NCBI GenBank assembly: GCA_907163375.1 | Contig: CAJQUW010006110.1 | Span: 96,001-160,000 of the forward strand | Source of the DNA: Prostheceraeus crozeri | Taxonomy: Eukaryota; Platyhelminthes; Polycladida; Euryleptidae | Reading direction: 5' to 3' | DNA: 64,000 nt | Part shown: in pieces, positions 11,043-21,963 of the stretch | Layout: every line of letters starts with the position of its first letter | How positions within the stretch are numbered: position 1 is the stretch's first letter | Program-made: the position numbers and the translations under genes | Notes under the pieces: generated by a model | What the model was told of the DNA's origin: nothing | The model's database searches: none | The model's input: only the letters and a program-made list of their open reading frames with translations

Positions 11043-13551
11043 CTGGGTTCGTACGGTTTGTGGAAGTTTGTGAATTTTAGAATAGCAAAGTTAAATTTCT
11101 GCAGATGACTGGCTTTCACGATTTTAAATATCACAAAGTCAGTCCTCCTAGTGTCGTGAAGATGATAAAATTCGAAGGTTCAAAAAAATCATTAAATGTA
11201 GTTTTACGGAAAATGTTAGGAAGCTTATGAAAGAATTTATCAAGTGAATTGGAAATCGGCTGGCCAAACGTCCTTTGAATCAGGATTGTGAAAGCAATTT
11301 AAATTTTAGCTTGAAATCCATCTCGAAACTGGAATCATGTCCATTGCATAAACTTCACATCTGTTTCATGAAAAGTGTGAAAGCACTTGATGAATTGAAC
11401 ATCGAGCAATTCGTAGCAAAAATTGAGATAGGCCTACTCAAAAATTGATGCTGAAAAGCCTTGAAATAGAAAGTCTACCACGGGCACGATGTTGGAGCGA
11501 AAGCCATGTCACATTAATTTATTGAAGTGACGTTTGTGATAATGACGTGGAGGAATTCAAGAATGTGTGTTGATATCTTCGTGGTAGTTATCAGCGACAT
11601 ACTTCCCTATGAATCATGGTGTTAGAAGACGCAACCATGCTTCACCCAGATAACCGTCGTGATCCGAAATCGCTCTGTTTTGTATCTCTAACTGGTCTGT
11701 TTTGAACACTACATTCCCACGTGTAACTGAACAATCAGTAAGTGGAATATAAAAATATCTGCGATGAAGTGAGGAATGAATGGAGACGCTATCAGCTTAA
11801 ACTCAACATTCTGTCGTTTCATTGCTCTTCTGTTTCAGAAAATGAATTTCGAGGAATGCCTGAAAGTTCATACTGGAAACGTGCTTACGAAGAATATAAA
11901 CTGGATTATCTCTGTGAAGCATCATCAGGACAAAGAAGAATCGAGCAATAATGGGAAAAGGTGCCAAAAATCATAGGCTAGTCCGGACGTCCAAAGTACA
12001 GACTGTGTATATGAAAACTATCAGGATATGTGCCGCTTCTAAGTCACGGCAATGCAGTCCCTGAATCAGGTTTTTCTCTGAATAAAACCATTGCACATAT
12101 TCACGGGGGCTCCCTGGAAGAAGAGGTCCTTGTGGCGCTCAGCATAATCAAGGACTCATACACTCGAGCAAGCGGATTCATGAACAACAAAATCACTGAT
12201 TCATTGATACTTTCAGTCAAATAATCTTCTCTAAAGTACAGTGTAACATTTGAAGAGAAGATTGCAAGAGAAATGGAAGAGCTTGATGTGAAAAGAAAAC
12301 CTGAAAATGAAGTGTCTCATGACGAAATGGCAATAAGGAAGCTAGCCATTCAGGCCACGAGGAGAAAATACATGGTGAGAATTCATAGCTCTAAGAGCAT
12401 CAGAGCTCCAGGGAGTATTCTCGAACGAAGTTGTGGAAAGTAAAGAGTCTACTTACTTGGCTATCGAACAGAAAAAAGACCATCACTCGAGCACTCCAAG
12501 ATCTAGAAAGAAAGGGACAGTTTTCTTCTGACATTTAATTGATCCTTAAATAGTTCATGTTAACATAATGTGAAAGTCTCCAAATAGTGATCTGCATCTA
12601 ATCCTAAAATGCATTTGCTTTGCCTTGCTATTTGAACTGTCTGCACATCCTCGCACATTATCAATAATATTGAATTGTTGCGGTCAATGATAGACAGCAA
12701 AGCGATGAAAGCTGAAGCTCAGCAAAGTATGCAACTTCTAACGCAGTCAACCGCATTACGTCGAGGAGCTAATGAGGAGGGAGAGATGAAGAATGAAATT
12801 ATTTTCTAAAAAATAGAAGTCATGTATTCTGCTGATCTGGTGATACTTATTCTTGAAAGCTTAAACCCATTTGCAATTGTTCTGCTGCAATTGAGTGAGT
12901 TAATACTTGGACATAGATTATCATTAGCTTGTATTATTGATACTATTGTAAGTTTTATTTTTGTAATCCATCTCGTCCAACCAAATAGTTCTGATGTAAA
13001 TGTTTGTTTTATAGTAAGGTTGTTTTATTTCTAAAGCTTCAAATGCATGTTTTTCTAACAGCAAGTATCTATCTTACTGTTGACGTCAGTAATTGTTCAG
13101 CAGCAAGCATATATATTGTTGTTTTCTATTATTTCCTTTATAAGTAATCGAGATGGTCCGATCAAGTGGTTTTAGAGGTAATGATTTGTTTTATATCTGT
13201 ATTTTTAATGATTGTTTTTCTATGAGAGAATGCCAGTTGTTGCTTATTCTTCCATCATTAAATATCACATGCCTCAATATGTTTTGAATATACCAAGTCG
13301 CACATGAACCTAGAATTTCTTGCTTCAATATTCTTCTCATGATGGGTCAACGCATGAAATGAATCGAGTTGCAATCAGTGGAATGTTAGCATAAGTTTCA
13401 ATAATGCTTCGGCAGAAGTCTGTTGTAGCTGAATTGTGAGAGGGCGGTCTTTTCTTGCCGCAATAACATCTACCCATATTTGCAAATAAGAGGTTTGGGA
13501 AGGTTTGTGAAAGTTTGTGAATTTTGCCTCCAGGAAGTCGTGCGAACCCTG
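11043..13551 (+). mobile_element. hAT-like element B with a 6-bp duplication
   Basis: The left end CTGGGTTCGTACGG and the complemented right end CAGGGTTCGCACGA form imperfect terminal repeats. Subterminal motifs GTTTGTGGAAGTTTGTGAA (left) and GTTTGTGAAAGTTTGTGAA (right) are direct. AGTGCC flanks both sides (11037-11042 and 13552-13557). Removing the insert with one AGTGCC gives the open frame AFFEVP-LSDELRQ of the host hAT-2. The 2.5-kb element has only decayed coding sequence. Confidence 0.75.
11742..12540 (+). pseudogene. Transposase C-terminal remnant of hAT-like element B
   Basis: The frame at 11742-11951 reads PESSYWKRAYEEYKLDYL, then QRRIEQ. The 12030-12224 frame begins with LLSHGNAVPESGFSLNK, then HGGSLEEEVLVALSIIKD. 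The SHGNA-PE-GFS-NK block is the equivalent of the hAT VER motif in a subgroup I know from invertebrate genomes. A Lys/Glu-rich helical tail continues to about 12540. Multiple stops break it. Confidence 0.6.
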
Positions 13552-13557
13552 AGTGCC

Positions 13558-13872
13558 TCTTTCAGACGAATTGCGACAAACGGCACAAAATTCAAAGAGT
13601 GCGTACAAAGAGAGGAAAAATAAAGAAAAAAGGAAAATATCTGAGGCAGAGAGAGAGAACTAACCAGAAAGAAAATAGAACAAGAGCTAGAGAAGGAGCG
13701 ACAGCAAAGTGCAAAATTGAAGAAATTGGAGTTTGATTTGGCGAGTGTCGAAGAAAAACAAATTGAAGCTACTGCAAGGAAAAGGAAGGTTGAAGAAATG
13801 GAGCAGGAAACTCACAATTTGAGAGAAAGGCTGCGAAGTGTTAACGTCAGAACCTGTAACTCGCAAAAATGA
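13558..13872 (+). pseudogene. Coiled-coil C-terminal tail of hAT-2 transposase
   Basis: Directly after the AGTGCC duplication the frame reads LSDELRQTAQNSKSAYKER and then a Lys/Glu-rich helix. One frameshift near 13665 moves it to KIEQELEKERQQ and VEEKQIEATARKRKVEEM, a long coiled coil, ending at a stop at 13870-13872. A dimerising coiled coil after the hAT_C block is plausible, but its role is inferred. Confidence 0.5.
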
Positions 13873-14871
13873 TGGAAAAGGGGCTCGAAATAGGGAGGTG
13901 TGTATCCCATGCCCGGTCTCCAATAATTGGAAGTGTAAGCGGAAGCGAATAAAAATCAATCGCTTCCGCAGCCCTGCTTATGGTTGATAAAGATGGCAGG
14001 AGCGCTATTCATCGAGGAATTCTATTAAAAGAGATTATACTCGTATATCCTCATTTTAATTTTACATTTTTTCATTTTATACTGATAATGATCACTATTG
14101 AGGCTAGAATCATATATTTATTATAATCTGTCTTAATCTTTATTATAATCGATGCTTTAATCCAATGGCATGACGTCACAGCAAATATTCGCTGCATTTG
14201 ATCATATAAAAATAGAATGTTTACGTACACTTGAGAATTATGATTAATTATCTACATCTTAATTGTCAAATAGTAAAATAATCCATGATACCTATCCTTC
14301 TCGCCATGCACATTTTTACACACAAAAGTTTCACTGTACATTTCAGTTTAAATCATATTTGTTCACGTCATACTTTTTAGAAACTTTCATTACTTTCTGT
14401 GTTCAAGCGGATCATCTGAAGTAGCTCTCAACATCAGTTAAAATTCTCCTTATTGCTACTACATACTCGTAGAATCATCCACTTTCAATTTCGACAAACC
14501 ATGTCTTATTGTTGGATACTGTTTCCCAAAAAATATCATTCCTTTCTCATTTCCTTTTCATTCCTTTCTCATGTACTGTTTTACTATACTAAGATATTTT
14601 AAAATAATTTACAGCTTTTAAAAATAAAGTCGAATTCTAATATAATATAATCGAATCGAGTAAGGCCTATTCCTTCATTTTAGATATAGTGACTTTAAGT
14701 AGACCTACGCTGAATTTTCTTCCGAGGTAAGTATATCCAACATTCAAAAACCTTTACTGAAGATAAACTAAGACATTTTGAACCACGTGAAAATGTTAGT
14801 CATGTATTTTGGTGTGTTACGGGAAATTACTGGCTAATCGCGTACAGCTTTTTTGAAAGTACTACCATTAA
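13873..14871. other. hAT-2 non-coding interior, nothing recognised
   Basis: AT-rich DNA with no coding sequence I recognise. A short hairpin, GGAAGCGA with TCGCTTCC, lies at about 13940-13970. Confidence 0.35.
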
Positions 14872-14959
14872 CAGGGTTGCCACAAATCGGAAAAACCGGG
14901 AAAATACTTTCAAACCGGGATTTTTTATATATCGTTATTCAAGTAAATATTCCACAAAT

Positions 14960-15492
14960 ATGGGAAATATCGTCGCATCTCGTTATTTTTCATCGGACTT
15001 TCTCGGACACTCATGTGCATCAAACATTCTTGAATCCTTTGATAAATTGGTGAAGGATGATATTGGAATGAAAAATGTGATACAGGTATCCATGGATGGA
15101 CCGAATGTGAATCTTTGTGCTTTGAGACAACTAGACTCGCAACTTTGCAGCGAATTTGACAGAAAACTTGTTGATGTCGATACTTGTACCTTACATACAG
15201 TCCATAACGCATTTCGACAAAGTGTTGATCGAACGAATTGGGATTTAACAAAATTTCTGTCGGGGATTCATACACTATTTGATGATGTACCAGCACGACG
15301 AGCAGAGTTTGAAATGATCACTGGTATTGATAAGTATCCACTTCAATCATGTGCCCATCGTTGGGTGGAGAATGTGAAAGTGTGTAAAAGAATAATCGAA
15401 ATTTTTCCGGCCGTGAAGAATTTCGTAGGCGCAGTTCAGAAGAAAGAGACAAAAAATCCAGCTACAAAATCCTTTGCTTTGGTCAAGGCCTG
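14960..15492 (+). pseudogene. hAT-like element C transposase, left part
   Basis: The frame reads VASRYFSSDFLGHSCASNIL, VSMDGPNVNLCALRQL (an RNase H-like 'D-G-N' block) and YPLQSCAHRWVENVKV. It ends in ...LVKA at the Harbinger insertion; the residues after 15492 are Harbinger sequence. The protein lacks the N-terminal zinc finger and first part of the catalytic domain. Joined across the insertion it continues KA-WCEDELALAKLYF without a shift. Confidence 0.75.
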
Positions 15493-15509
15493 TGCCCGTA
15501 TTAACAATC

Positions 15510-15715
15510 ATTTACCTGCAGGTAATTACCAGCAGCTGTTGGTAATTACCTGTAGCTGTTGGTAATTGGTATTAATAAATATTATCTGTAGGTAATTACC
15601 AGCAGCTGTTGGTAATTACTTGTAGGTGTTGGTAATTGGTATTAACAAATTTTAACTGTAGGTAATTACAAACACCAACAGGTCAAAATTGTTACCGACA
15701 GCTACCTGTAGGTAA
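15510..15715 (+). repeat. Subterminal tandem repeat of the Harbinger
   Basis: Two units of about 76 bp plus a partial one contain GGTAATTACC palindromes and CAGCTGTTGGTAATTAC. Related AACTGCTGTTGGTAATTC lies near the other end at 19119-19141. These could be binding sites for the Myb-like partner protein. Confidence 0.6.
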
Positions 15716-16500
15716 AATGTCGATAAATGTTTTCATTAGTCATAATAATTAGAAATCTGTCCTCTACATGACTCAGTATGGTATACTATGCTAAGCTAAC
15801 ATGTCAAATGAACAGTATTATTTTGTTTTACACCCTCATATAGCAAATATACGAGCGTATATATGCCTAATCTTCGCCGAACTTTGTCTATAAAAATACC
15901 TTTGTGAAATTTTGATCAAAAAGTCTAAAGTAAGCATTTTTGCTCATGGTATATATATATACTGAAAATTTTTCTATATAAAAAACGTTATAGCGCTGTA
16001 CCGGTTTCAATATTGATTTTTATGGAGGTTATGAATAACAATACAATAATTAAAATTATGAAATATTTTTTCAAATTATGCTTGAGGTAGACTTATATTA
16101 CAAACAAAATTCCTCATGAAAGAATCAGATTCATATGATTTTTAAAGATAATCGTTTTTGTTGGACTGATTACCATAAAGAGGAGACTTTTCTTTTATGC
16201 ATAGCTACGAGAAAGCTGTACATGTAATTGACAAGATAATTGAGACGTAACAGAATTCTCAAATTAACCTCAAAATGATTAATATGTAGGCTAGAGTATT
16301 TTGTTACATTGATAGCGTACATTAATGTAACCACATTTATGTTCCACATACTTAAATATGATACATCCTAATTTACTTTACACAATCGATGTCAACGAGG
16401 ACTTCAATCGTTATTATTTTGAATTTTTGACTGTAGTATAATAAGAAAACTAGTGGGCTGAGAATTTTGTATTTCAAAAATATTGCACGAGTATAAACAA

Positions 16501-17511
16501 TTAGCCAAAAACATCGTTTGTAAAGGCATCTCGATACGCTGATGAGTTCAATGGGAAAGACCCAACAGGAGGAAGATCGGTTTCTTGGTCATCAATTTCA
16601 ACATCACTCAAATCTTGCAATCTTATATCGATTGCTATGTTGTGCAAAATAATACAAGCTGCTACAACTTTAGCAACCTTTTCGCTATTAAGACGCGCTT
16701 CACTGTGTAATATTGCAAAGCGTCGTTTCAAACGTCCAAAAGCGTTTTCGATTAGAACACGTGTTCGCTTATGTTTACTGTTATAAACTGTCTGGGCATC
16801 AGTCTGGGGATTTCTGTAAGGTGTGAAGAGCCATTTTCTGTTCGGATATCCAGAATCTCCTAAAATTATTCCATCCAATCTCCCCGCTTCACAATAATCC
16901 CAAAGAGAGCTGTTACGTAATATGAATGAATCGTGAGTGGATCCCGGCCATTTCGCAGAGAAATTGATGAATTTCCCATTGGCATCGCAAACTGCCTGTA
17001 CATTGATACTATGATATCCTTTGCGATTAACATAATCATTTTCATCTTCACCTGGAGCAAGAATGCGTACATGGGTACAATCCAAGCATCCAACAACTCG
17101 AGGAAACCCCGCAATTTGGTAAAACTCTGATTGAGCATGCCGACTTGCATCTCGTGAAGAAGGGAACTTAACGAAGTCATCAACATGTCTAACAATTGCA
17201 TCTATAAATCTGGTTACTATGAGAGAAACTTCGGGTTGAGATATATGAAAGTCGTCTGCAACCCCTATCTGGAAATCGTTAGAGGATAAATATCTCAGTG
17301 CTATACATACTTGTATTTCGACTGGAATTGCTCGACTTTTTGCCGTTACCGACTGCAGATCATTTCTCAACATATCAGATAAATAAATAATTCCGTTCTT
17401 GTCAAATCGAAATCTAGAATATAATTTTTTGTCGTTCAATTCAGCCAAGGGATCAAATATCTTCCTATACGATTTCGTTTTTCGGCTTGCAGCGATCATA
17501 AACCTTGCCAT
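16501..17511 (-). CDS. HARBI1-like transposase nuclease
   Basis: This DDE nuclease cuts and joins the ends of PIF/Harbinger transposons. The catalytic blocks are visible: VVGCLDCTHV (first Asp), IILGDSGYP (second Asp) and VLIENAFGRLKRRF (Glu), followed by ACIILHNIAID near the end. I start it at the Met of MARFMIAASRKTKSYRK (17511), giving 336 residues, close to the 350 typical of HARBI1. The open frame reaches 17655, but its extra N-terminus is hydrophobic and unlike the family, and a splice acceptor (ttacag) lies 4 bases before the Met, suggesting a 5' non-coding exon. No stop or shift is seen. The Myb-like partner lies about 730 bp upstream on the same strand. Confidence 0.9.
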   Translation of the reverse strand: MARFMIAASRKTKSYRKIFDPLAELNDKKLYSRFRFDKNGIIYLSDMLRNDLQSVTAKSRAIPVEIQVCIALRYLSSNDFQIGVADDFHISQPEVSLIVTRFIDAIVRHVDDFVKFPSSRDASRHAQSEFYQIAGFPRVVGCLDCTHVRILAPGEDENDYVNRKGYHSINVQAVCDANGKFINFSAKWPGSTHDSFILRNSSLWDYCEAGRLDGIILGDSGYPNRKWLFTPYRNPQTDAQTVYNSKHKRTRVLIENAFGRLKRRFAILHSEARLNSEKVAKVVAACIILHNIAIDIRLQDLSDVEIDDQETDLPPVGSFPLNSSAYRDAFTNDVFG

Positions 17512-17655
17512 GATACTGTAAAGGAAAAATATATATTGCGTGAATGAGACTTTTAAAATGAATGCTAAGACTGAAATCGTATACGAGTATACACATGGAA
17601 ATGTATTGTACCAGCCGCGCGGACGACTGGCACAATCCATTTCTATATGATTCAC

Positions 17656-18243
17656 AAATTTGGCGAAAAAACTACAAAATTATATAAAATGTAATTCAAA
17701 TGTCAAGTTCTTAAAATATAGCCCAACGTAAGCTATTCATTACACGGATATGATTGAGAGACTATATAGGCTACAATAAAAGGCCTATAGACTATACTTT
17801 TCTACTAAACTTCTGAAGCAAGATACCAAGTTATACTAATAATTAATTAACAGTTTCTAAAATTCTATTATAAAGGAAAGGCAAATTTCATTGATAGCAA
17901 TCAATTATTGTTGCAAAACAAATGAAAATTATCTTTTCGGAGTAGTTTGGGGATCTTTCAAATTAAAAATTCAATTAATAATCCCGAATTAAATATATTT
18001 AATAGAATTCTTTTTCATAAATGTATTCTAAATACGTGTACTCAATGGATAGCTTTCATGTACATGAACAAACAAAAACAAAGGATTGTTGTGATAACTC
18101 TATTATATAACCAAAACCAATACCAAAGAACACTTAACACCAATACCATATGAACACACATCTACATGGAGGGCCTACTGATACTAATGAAAATATCAGA
18201 AAATATTTTCTGTAGTAAAACTCGAGTCGTTCAGGATAAAGTC
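17656..18243. other. Harbinger intergenic stretch, no gene
   Basis: AT-rich DNA between the two Harbinger genes. It probably holds the nuclease promoter or 5' non-coding exon; no separate gene is seen. Confidence 0.4.
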
Positions 18244-18963
18244 TTATAAAACATCACGATCAAATTCAGCTAATTTTATATCAAAAAACTTTTCAGCTTT
18301 ACTAAACAGTCTGAATTTTATTTCTTGAAGTTCAAGATCTCGTTTTAGGACTTTCTCCTGAAGGAGCAGAATGTCCTCTTGACTTAGTTTCTTTTTAGGT
18401 GATTTCTTCCGGCTCACCTGTCGGTTTGTTGGTAGATTTATTGGATCGTTATTTTCATCAGTACCCAATGCAACAATACCATTTTCATTCGCATTGTCGG
18501 GTATACTCGTATTCTGATGCTCTCTGTTTGTAGGTCCTGGATCACTTGAAGTTCCGACATCATTGGTGTTGTTGCTTGTTATGAGGTCAGCTACCGTTGA
18601 TTCCATTCCTCCTGCGATACCCCGGAAACCAACAGTTTTCCCCAACACATTCACCACTTTCTCATTAGTCTCTGTCAGGGGTTTCGGAGGTGGGCCACCA
18701 CCAGTTCTTTGTTTGGCTCTGACATGGGTAGCATTGGCCTTCTTTGATGTTCGTTTCAAGTAGCGCCACTTATCTTCAACCTTTTTTGTGGTGAGCTGAA
18801 CACCAAATTCAGCATTGATCTTCAGCGTTATGGACTCCCAGGCTTCTTTCTTTCTTAAATCGATTTGAGCCTTTCGTCCCTTGTTTTCCAAAATACTGCG
18901 ATTCTCTTCATACAGCTCGATTATTCGAATATCGAGTTCTTTGCCTTTAGACATATTGGTCAT
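18244..18963 (-). CDS. Myb/SANT-like DNA-binding partner of the Harbinger nuclease
   Basis: The 239-residue protein begins with KELDIRIIELYEENRSIL and carries KEAWESITLKINAEF and KVEDKWRYLKRTSKK, the tryptophan-containing three-helix Myb/SANT-like fold of Harbinger ORF1 proteins. A Pro/Asn-rich middle follows. The C-terminal helix (about 195-239) is charged, with KKLSQEDILLLQEKVLKR. In known Harbingers this partner binds the transposon ends and brings the nuclease to the nucleus. A second Met at residue 4 (MSKGK) could also be the start. The frame is intact. Confidence 0.82.
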   Translation of the reverse strand: MTNMSKGKELDIRIIELYEENRSILENKGRKAQIDLRKKEAWESITLKINAEFGVQLTTKKVEDKWRYLKRTSKKANATHVRAKQRTGGGPPPKPLTETNEKVVNVLGKTVGFRGIAGGMESTVADLITSNNTNDVGTSSDPGPTNREHQNTSIPDNANENGIVALGTDENNDPINLPTNRQVSRKKSPKKKLSQEDILLLQEKVLKRDLELQEIKFRLFSKAEKFFDIKLAEFDRDVL

Positions 18964-19176
18964 TGTACATCAGTCATAGTTAACATGTGTCTCATAAAGA
19001 TGTGATCGACCAAGGAGTCAATGCTGAATTCTGATTGGCCGATGGCAGTAACCAGTGAAGAGCTACTGTGAATGTTACTGTCAGTTTGTTAATACCATGA
19101 ACTGAGCTGTTGTGAAAGTTACCAACTGCTGTTGGTAATTCACAGTAGGATTACCGACAGATTGTTAATACGGGCA

Positions 19177-20202
19177 CTGGTGTGAAGATGAACTAGCATT
19201 AGCTAAGTTGTATTTCATTGTCTCTATTGGTGGTCCCATTGAATCATTTTTGAAAATGTACCAAACTGATGCGCCAATGCTGCCATACATGTGTAATGAT
19301 CTTGAAGTATTGTTGCGTAGCATTATGCAAAGATTCATCAAAACGACTGTTCTTGACAACGCATGTACAGTAAGAAAATTATTGTCCATTGACGTGACGG
19401 AGAAATCTAATCAAAAATCAATTGAGAAAATTCATCTTGGCTTCGAGGTAAGCAACGAATTAACAGAAATAAAGGAGAGCTCATCATCCGTTGACTCGAC
19501 TGCATTCAAACGTGATTGCAGGAACTTCTTGGAAACGTTTGTAAAAAAATAATGGAAAAAACGCCTATGGATAACCGCCTCATAAAACATTTGAAATGTT
19601 TGAATCCAGAAGTTATGCTGACGGAAGACTATGACACACTAACCAACGACTTCAAATTGGTACTTGACTGCATGATTCCATCCAAATTCGTCCTTTTGAA
19701 AGATTGCGACGAAATTTTGACTCAATTTCAAACATTCCTTCGAAATGCTCGACGAAATGAGAAAATCAGTCAATTCAACCGAAAATCGGATAGATTGGAC
19801 AAATTGTTTCATAGTGTTCTGCATGATTCTGAGGATGCCAAACTATTGTGGAATACTGTACGAATAGTCTTGACATTGTCGCATGGTCAAGCAAGTGTAG
19901 AGCGCGGATTTTCAATCAACAAGGAAGCATCCGTGGTTAATTTGGGCCAACATAACCTCATTGCCAAGCGAGTGATCAAAGACTATGTACAACATATAGG
20001 TGTGGAAAGTATTGTTGTTTCAGAATCTTTACTGAAATCCGCCAAACAGGCAAGACAGAAACATGAAATTCATTTGAAAGAAAATCAATCCGAAGAAAAG
20101 TCAAAGGCAAATAATGGTAAAAAGGCGGCCATCCAGAGTCAACTAATTCTCCTGAAACAGGAAGAAAGCGATCGAACGAGAGGTCGAAATAATGGACAGT
20201 GA
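19177..20202 (+). pseudogene. hAT-like element C transposase, right part
   Basis: From the right CTG duplication the frame reads WCEDELALAKLYFIVSIGGP, FLKMYQTDAPMLPY and, after a frameshift near 19530, the C-terminal block TLSHGQASVERGFSINKEA, the hAT_C-like dimerisation motif. A second frameshift near 20150 moves the Lys/Glu-rich tail into another frame, ending with LQLSILEK and a stop at about 20321. Two breaks plus the N-terminal loss make it inactive. Confidence 0.72.
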
Positions 20203-20321
20203 TGCTGCCATGTTTTACGATCGAGCTGAAAAAGAACATGATTTTGCACGCTTGTCTGAAGCAAATGCTTTGTCCAGATCAGCAAAAGACAAGCGTTTGC
20301 AGCTTAGCATCTTAGAAAAAT

Positions 20322-21963
20322 AACAGTCAAATCTTTCAGAAGAGCTCACCAGATGTTCGTAGTGAAATTTTGTTGAATTTATTGTCTCTACTGGGAAAAC
20401 GGAAATAACACATGATGAAGCATGAACGTAATATATGCATCAGAAATATTCAAAATATCTTGAGTGTACCAAATGCATTAAAGTTCATATCTTTAAAATT
20501 ACCTTTGCCCATCATCGGAAGTGATAGGTTGTACTATGAAGTGGCTTCCGCTTGCTGGTTTTATCATATTGAAGTATATGTAATTATAATTTTGGGCAAA
20601 GTACAATCAGGCAATAATACTCAATCGACTGAATACATTAATTGACTCGTTTGATTTGATTTGCATTGCCTGATACTTTCTATTTTCCCTCTATTTGCAT
20701 ACCAGCAATACATTCAAAAGAACTTGTAAAAAGAGCTATCTCAATTCTCTCCCTTAGAACAACAAAGACAAATGATAGAAGAAAAATGTCTCGTTATTCC
20801 GTTTTGCCATCCGTTTGTTAAACGTTTGTTTTATATTACTATGATCTATCAGAACTTGCATTTACAGTTTTAGATTGATTACCATACCGGTATTTCTTCT
20901 TGTTTATGATCATATTGAGATATTGTTTTTATTCGTGAGATTATTCAGATGACATATTTGAATATAGAAACCTTGTAATTTTGTTTATTTTCTTGTGTAA
21001 TTTTTATAGTGTTATCATGTATTCTACTCAAATTTATGGCGTTTTACTACCTTGTTTGTATTTCAATATATGCATTCATGACCTAAAAAATGTTTTCTTT
21101 TTTATTGGAGAATGGGAAATATAGGGTTAAAGCTACTTAGAATCTTAGTTATGAGGCTATTTTTAACATCAGATAAGTCCAAGCTACATTGAAATTATTG
21201 ATAAGAGTATCAAGGAATTTCATTGAAAAACCGGGAAATTCATCTGAGAAAATTTGTGGCAACCCTGCATTAATCAAATTTCAATTGGTTAAATTTTGCC
21301 ATCCTGCGTAAATTTCTTCCTCTGAGCTGGCCCGACCACTGGTACATTGACTTATCGGCGTCATCGTCTTGCCAAAGAGAATCTGCGAATCGTTGAACTG
21401 CACTGTATGTTAAAAATGAAAAGTATCGTGAAAATTGACCTTTTTGTCAGCTTAGTGGACCTATTATGGGATATTAGGAATTTAAAAAGGTACGTAAAAC
21501 GAAGGATCTAGCAATCTTTTTCCCGAAGTCTGATAACAAACAACGGAAGTCAGTTTCATTATTAGCGCACAACATCTGTCAGTAGAGAAAAAAGCATCGC
21601 TGATAATGGAGAGTATGGTGGATTTCAAATTGTACTCATGCAATACATTGTGAGCGTAAGTTTTAAGATGTTAGTGTTATGTAAATATCTGGCGGTACTC
21701 TGTGTAACAAATAATTCATATTTTTTATTCAACGTTCACTAATTCATGAATATGGAATAATGTTCATGGAAATTATGCACAAATTTATTAAAACAAAAAC
21801 ACAAACCAAGAAAATTGAATGAATTTGAATAAAGTCAATCAAAACATCGATTACCATGCTGTAGTTATTTATTGTTGGGAGCATCATTATTATGCTACTG
21901 GGTATGGGACATGAATTTTGCAATATTGCGCCAAATTTTAACGTATCTTACTTTTTTCTGTAG
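20322..21963. other. Ends of nested elements and intron remainder
   Basis: Contains the non-coding right side of element C (to 21267), 74 bp of hAT-2 (to 21341), the hAT-1 remnant, and then hnRNP L intron sequence up to the acceptor at 21963. No independent gene is seen. Confidence 0.4.
21342..21480 (+). pseudogene. hAT transposase C-terminal remnant, right part (hAT-1)
   Basis: The frame starting in the duplication GTACATTG gives TLTYRRHRLAKENLRIVEL, the usual continuation of the VERSFS block in hAT C-termini (L..RR..L..ENL). It fits in phase onto the fragment ending at 6113, so the two were one gene before the second hAT landed. Confidence 0.7.

Larger units (their letters stand above)
15493..19176 (-). 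mobile_element. Complete-looking PIF/Harbinger transposon
   Basis: Terminal repeats are perfect over 17 bp: TGCCCGTATTAACAATC at 15493-15509 and its complement at 19160-19176. The 3-bp duplication CTG flanks it (15490-15492 and 19177-19179). Both hallmark genes are open: a HARBI1-like nuclease and a Myb/SANT-like protein, both on the minus strand. At 3,684 bp it has the normal size and layout of an autonomous animal Harbinger. Removing it plus one CTG restores the host transposase frame exactly, a sign of recent insertion. Confidence 0.92.
14872..21267 (+). mobile_element. hAT-like element C with a 6-bp duplication, split by a Harbinger
   Basis: The left end CAGGGTTGCCACAAAT is repeated exactly, inverted, at the right end (ATTTGTGGCAACCCTG ending at 21267). 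Subterminal AAAACCGGGAAA is also shared. CATTAA is directly repeated at 14866-14871 and 21268-21273. Without the Harbinger it would be about 2.7 kb. Its transposase starts 88 bp from the left end and lacks the N-terminal DNA-binding part, so this is a deletion derivative. Confidence 0.85.
6114..21341 (+). mobile_element. hAT element (hAT-2) hosting four nested transposons
   Basis: The left end CAGTGGTCGGTCCAG (6114) and the complement of the right end, CAGTGGTCGGGCCAG (21341), form a 15-bp terminal repeat with one mismatch. Flanking 8-mers GTGCATAG (6106-6113) and GTACATTG (21342-21349) agree at 6 of 8 positions, as expected for an aged hAT duplication. The insertion splits the hAT-1 frame, which closes without shift when this element is removed. 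Coding remnants are at about 6960-7310, 10552-11042 and 13558-13872. It was later hit by a P-like element, two hAT-like elements and, within one of those, a Harbinger. Confidence 0.72.
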
